A stretch of DNA of 6,361 bases from NCBI GenBank assembly GCA_036960485.1, contig JBALXS010000200.1, positions 1 to 6,361 of the forward strand. The letters run 5' to 3'. A program made the position numbers and the translations under genes. The DNA comes from Rs1 sp036960485. GTDB lineage: Bacteria; Pseudomonadota; Gammaproteobacteria; Pseudomonadales; Balneatricaceae. How positions within the stretch are numbered: position 1 is the first letter of the stretch; every line of letters begins with the position of its first letter. The notes beneath the pieces were generated by a model that was given only the letters and a program-made list of their open reading frames with translations, searched no databases and was not told the DNA's origin. Of the stretch, positions 5,619 through 6,361 are shown in pieces.

Positions 5619-5951
5619 ATGAAGAAAATAGTATTAATAGTGCTTATTGGTGCGGCAGTTTGGCAAATATACATAAGACAGGTGAGTGATCAACAGAATG
5701 TGCCAGTAATAACGAATGCAGATCTTGAATTAATGAATACGCCATACTTTGATATCTCTAACTCTACAAAGTCAGCGCAGCTTTCAAGCTCTTCGCCGTC
5801 TAATAGCCAAAAGTATTCGTGTGATGGGCGGCAGCACTGTAGTCAAATGGGTTCATGTGCAGAAGCTGAATTTTTCTTACAGAACCGTCCATATACAAAA
5901 ATGGATGGTGATAATGACGGAATCCCCTGTGAGCGCCAATTTTGTAATTAA
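5619..5951 (+). CDS. Excalibur calcium-binding domain protein, membrane-anchored or secreted
   Basis: A 110-residue protein of unknown cellular role with an extracytoplasmic calcium-binding domain. Residues 1-19 (MKKIVLIVLIGAAVWQIYI) form a positively charged then hydrophobic signal or anchor. No clear AxA cleavage site follows, so it may stay attached to the inner membrane. Residues 20-64 are a polar linker ending in a serine-rich run. Residues 66-110 are the Excalibur domain: YSCDGRQHCSQMGSC, AEAEFFLQN, then the metal-binding signature DGDNDGIPCE (Asp96, Asp98, Asp100, Glu105) and a closing FC. Five cysteines are present (68, 74, 80, 104, 109). Position 90, in NRP, is arginine where relatives usually have NCP, leaving an odd number. 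The ribosome-binding site is weak (GAGTG at 5606-5610). The gene stands alone among AT-rich spacers and shows no link with the TRAP operon. Confidence 0.88.
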   Translation: MKKIVLIVLIGAAVWQIYIRQVSDQQNVPVITNADLELMNTPYFDISNSTKSAQLSSSSPSNSQKYSCDGRQHCSQMGSCAEAEFFLQNRPYTKMDGDNDGIPCERQFCN

Positions 5952-5968
5952 CTGACTGTTAATCAGTT
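5950..5968 (+). terminator. Small hairpin at the end of the Excalibur gene
   Basis: AACTGA (5950-5955) pairs with TCAGTT (5963-5968) around a seven-base loop, starting within the stop codon. Only six pairs form and no T-run follows (CGAGTAGG), so termination activity is doubtful. Confidence 0.25.
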
Positions 5969-6186
5969 CGAGTAGGTTCTGGGTGACCTCCGCCATTTTG
6001 CTAAAAATCGGCTTATGGATTTGACTATTAATGTGTTGATTAGTGATAGTAAGAATAAGTAACTGTCACAAAAAAACCTGTTACTAGTACTTTGCCAAGA
6101 TAGCTGCCTTTTTTTAGCGCTAAGTAGTTTTGTTTAGCTTTGTCTTTAAAGCTCGTTATTTGCAATGGTGCCAATTGTACTCACTG
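5952..6186. other. Intergenic stretch right of the Excalibur gene
   Basis: No coding region is supported here. A six-base dyad AGTAAC (6058-6063) / GTTACT (6080-6085) spans an A-rich loop, and a run of seven T occurs at 6109-6115. The T-run is not directly preceded by a convincing stem, so I do not call a terminator. Confidence 0.45.
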
Positions 6187-6361
6187 ATGGAAGGAGAAGA
6201 TCGATCCTCGAAAATTGATTATATGGCAGGAAATACGTTACATAAAACAGCAACGGAATTAAAAAACTGAATATCCGTCAAAAGCTTTAGATAAGCTGGT
6301 AGATGATGCTACGGGCTGTTTTTATAATGTATTGGCAGTAGCAAGAAACATAAAACAATAG
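6187..6361 (+). pseudogene. Possible broken 3' end of an unrecognised gene
   Basis: Frame A starts at ATG 6187 (MEGEDRSSKIDYMAG) and ends at TGA 6268-6270. Frame B, open from 6263 to TAG 6359-6361, encodes 32 residues with a protein-like composition: YPSKALDKLVDDATG then YNVLAVARNIKQ. A one-base shift in the run of six A at 6261-6266 would join the two. Frame B has no ATG and is closed upstream by TAA at 6260-6262. No ribosome-binding site precedes ATG 6187. The short lengths do not exclude chance, and I recognise no family. If real, it is a decayed or frameshifted gene fragment. Confidence 0.2.

Noticed and set aside
5749..5955. 68-residue frame overlapping the Excalibur gene
   Set aside because: It is in a different frame from the complete Excalibur signature and lacks a ribosome-binding site.
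6015..6062. 15-codon frame MDLTINVLISDSKNK
   Set aside because: No ribosome-binding site and no similarity that I recognise; expected by chance.
1..6361. CRISPR array, insertion sequence, tRNA or rRNA
   Set aside because: No regularly spaced direct repeats, transposase motifs, terminal inverted repeats or cloverleaf-like segments were seen on either strand.

Overview
The window looks like chromosomal DNA of a Gram-negative, probably marine, gammaproteobacterium (inference). It carries a complete tripartite TRAP (DctP-DctQ-DctM) transporter, a LysR-type regulator, and a small Excalibur-domain protein of the kind common in Vibrio, Shewanella and Oceanospirillales relatives. Base composition in the left and middle parts is moderate. 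From about position 5150 to 5620 it becomes strikingly AT-rich (for example 25% GC in 5161-5220 and 23% in 5521-5580, against 58% in 3241-3300).

Layout: (1) 1-456, minus strand: the N-terminal 152 codons of a LysR-family regulator, running off the left edge and starting at a TTG codon. (2) 457-1067: a long divergent intergenic region with several dyad elements that could be operators and a weak candidate promoter for the TRAP genes. (3) 1068-4992, plus strand: an apparent operon of a periplasmic solute-binding protein (dctP-like), a 358-base structured intergenic stretch, the small permease (dctQ-like), the large permease (dctM-like, start overlapping the dctQ stop) and an alpha/beta-hydrolase 10 bases further on. 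A 14-bp hairpin at 5025-5072 may end the operon, although no T-tract follows it. (4) 5073-5618: AT-rich DNA with no long gene, but with a very strong ribosome-binding site in front of a tiny reading frame whose T7 tract separates it from a longer frame. (5) 5619-5951: a membrane-anchored or secreted Excalibur calcium-binding-domain protein that lacks one of the usual cysteines. (6) 5952-6361: no intact gene; the last about 175 bases read like the broken 3' end of a coding region.

How the genes probably work together: the DctP-like protein captures a carboxylate-containing solute in the periplasm, and the DctQ/DctM-like pair imports it using an ion gradient. The co-transcribed hydrolase may act in the cytoplasm on the imported compound or a derivative, such as an ester, lactone or C-C bonded diketone. 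The divergent LysR regulator is the natural candidate for substrate-responsive control. The substrate cannot be read from the sequence. Everything here belongs to known families, and I see no convincing new system. The least explained parts are the structured dctP-dctQ gap, the T7-interrupted small reading frame and the broken right end.
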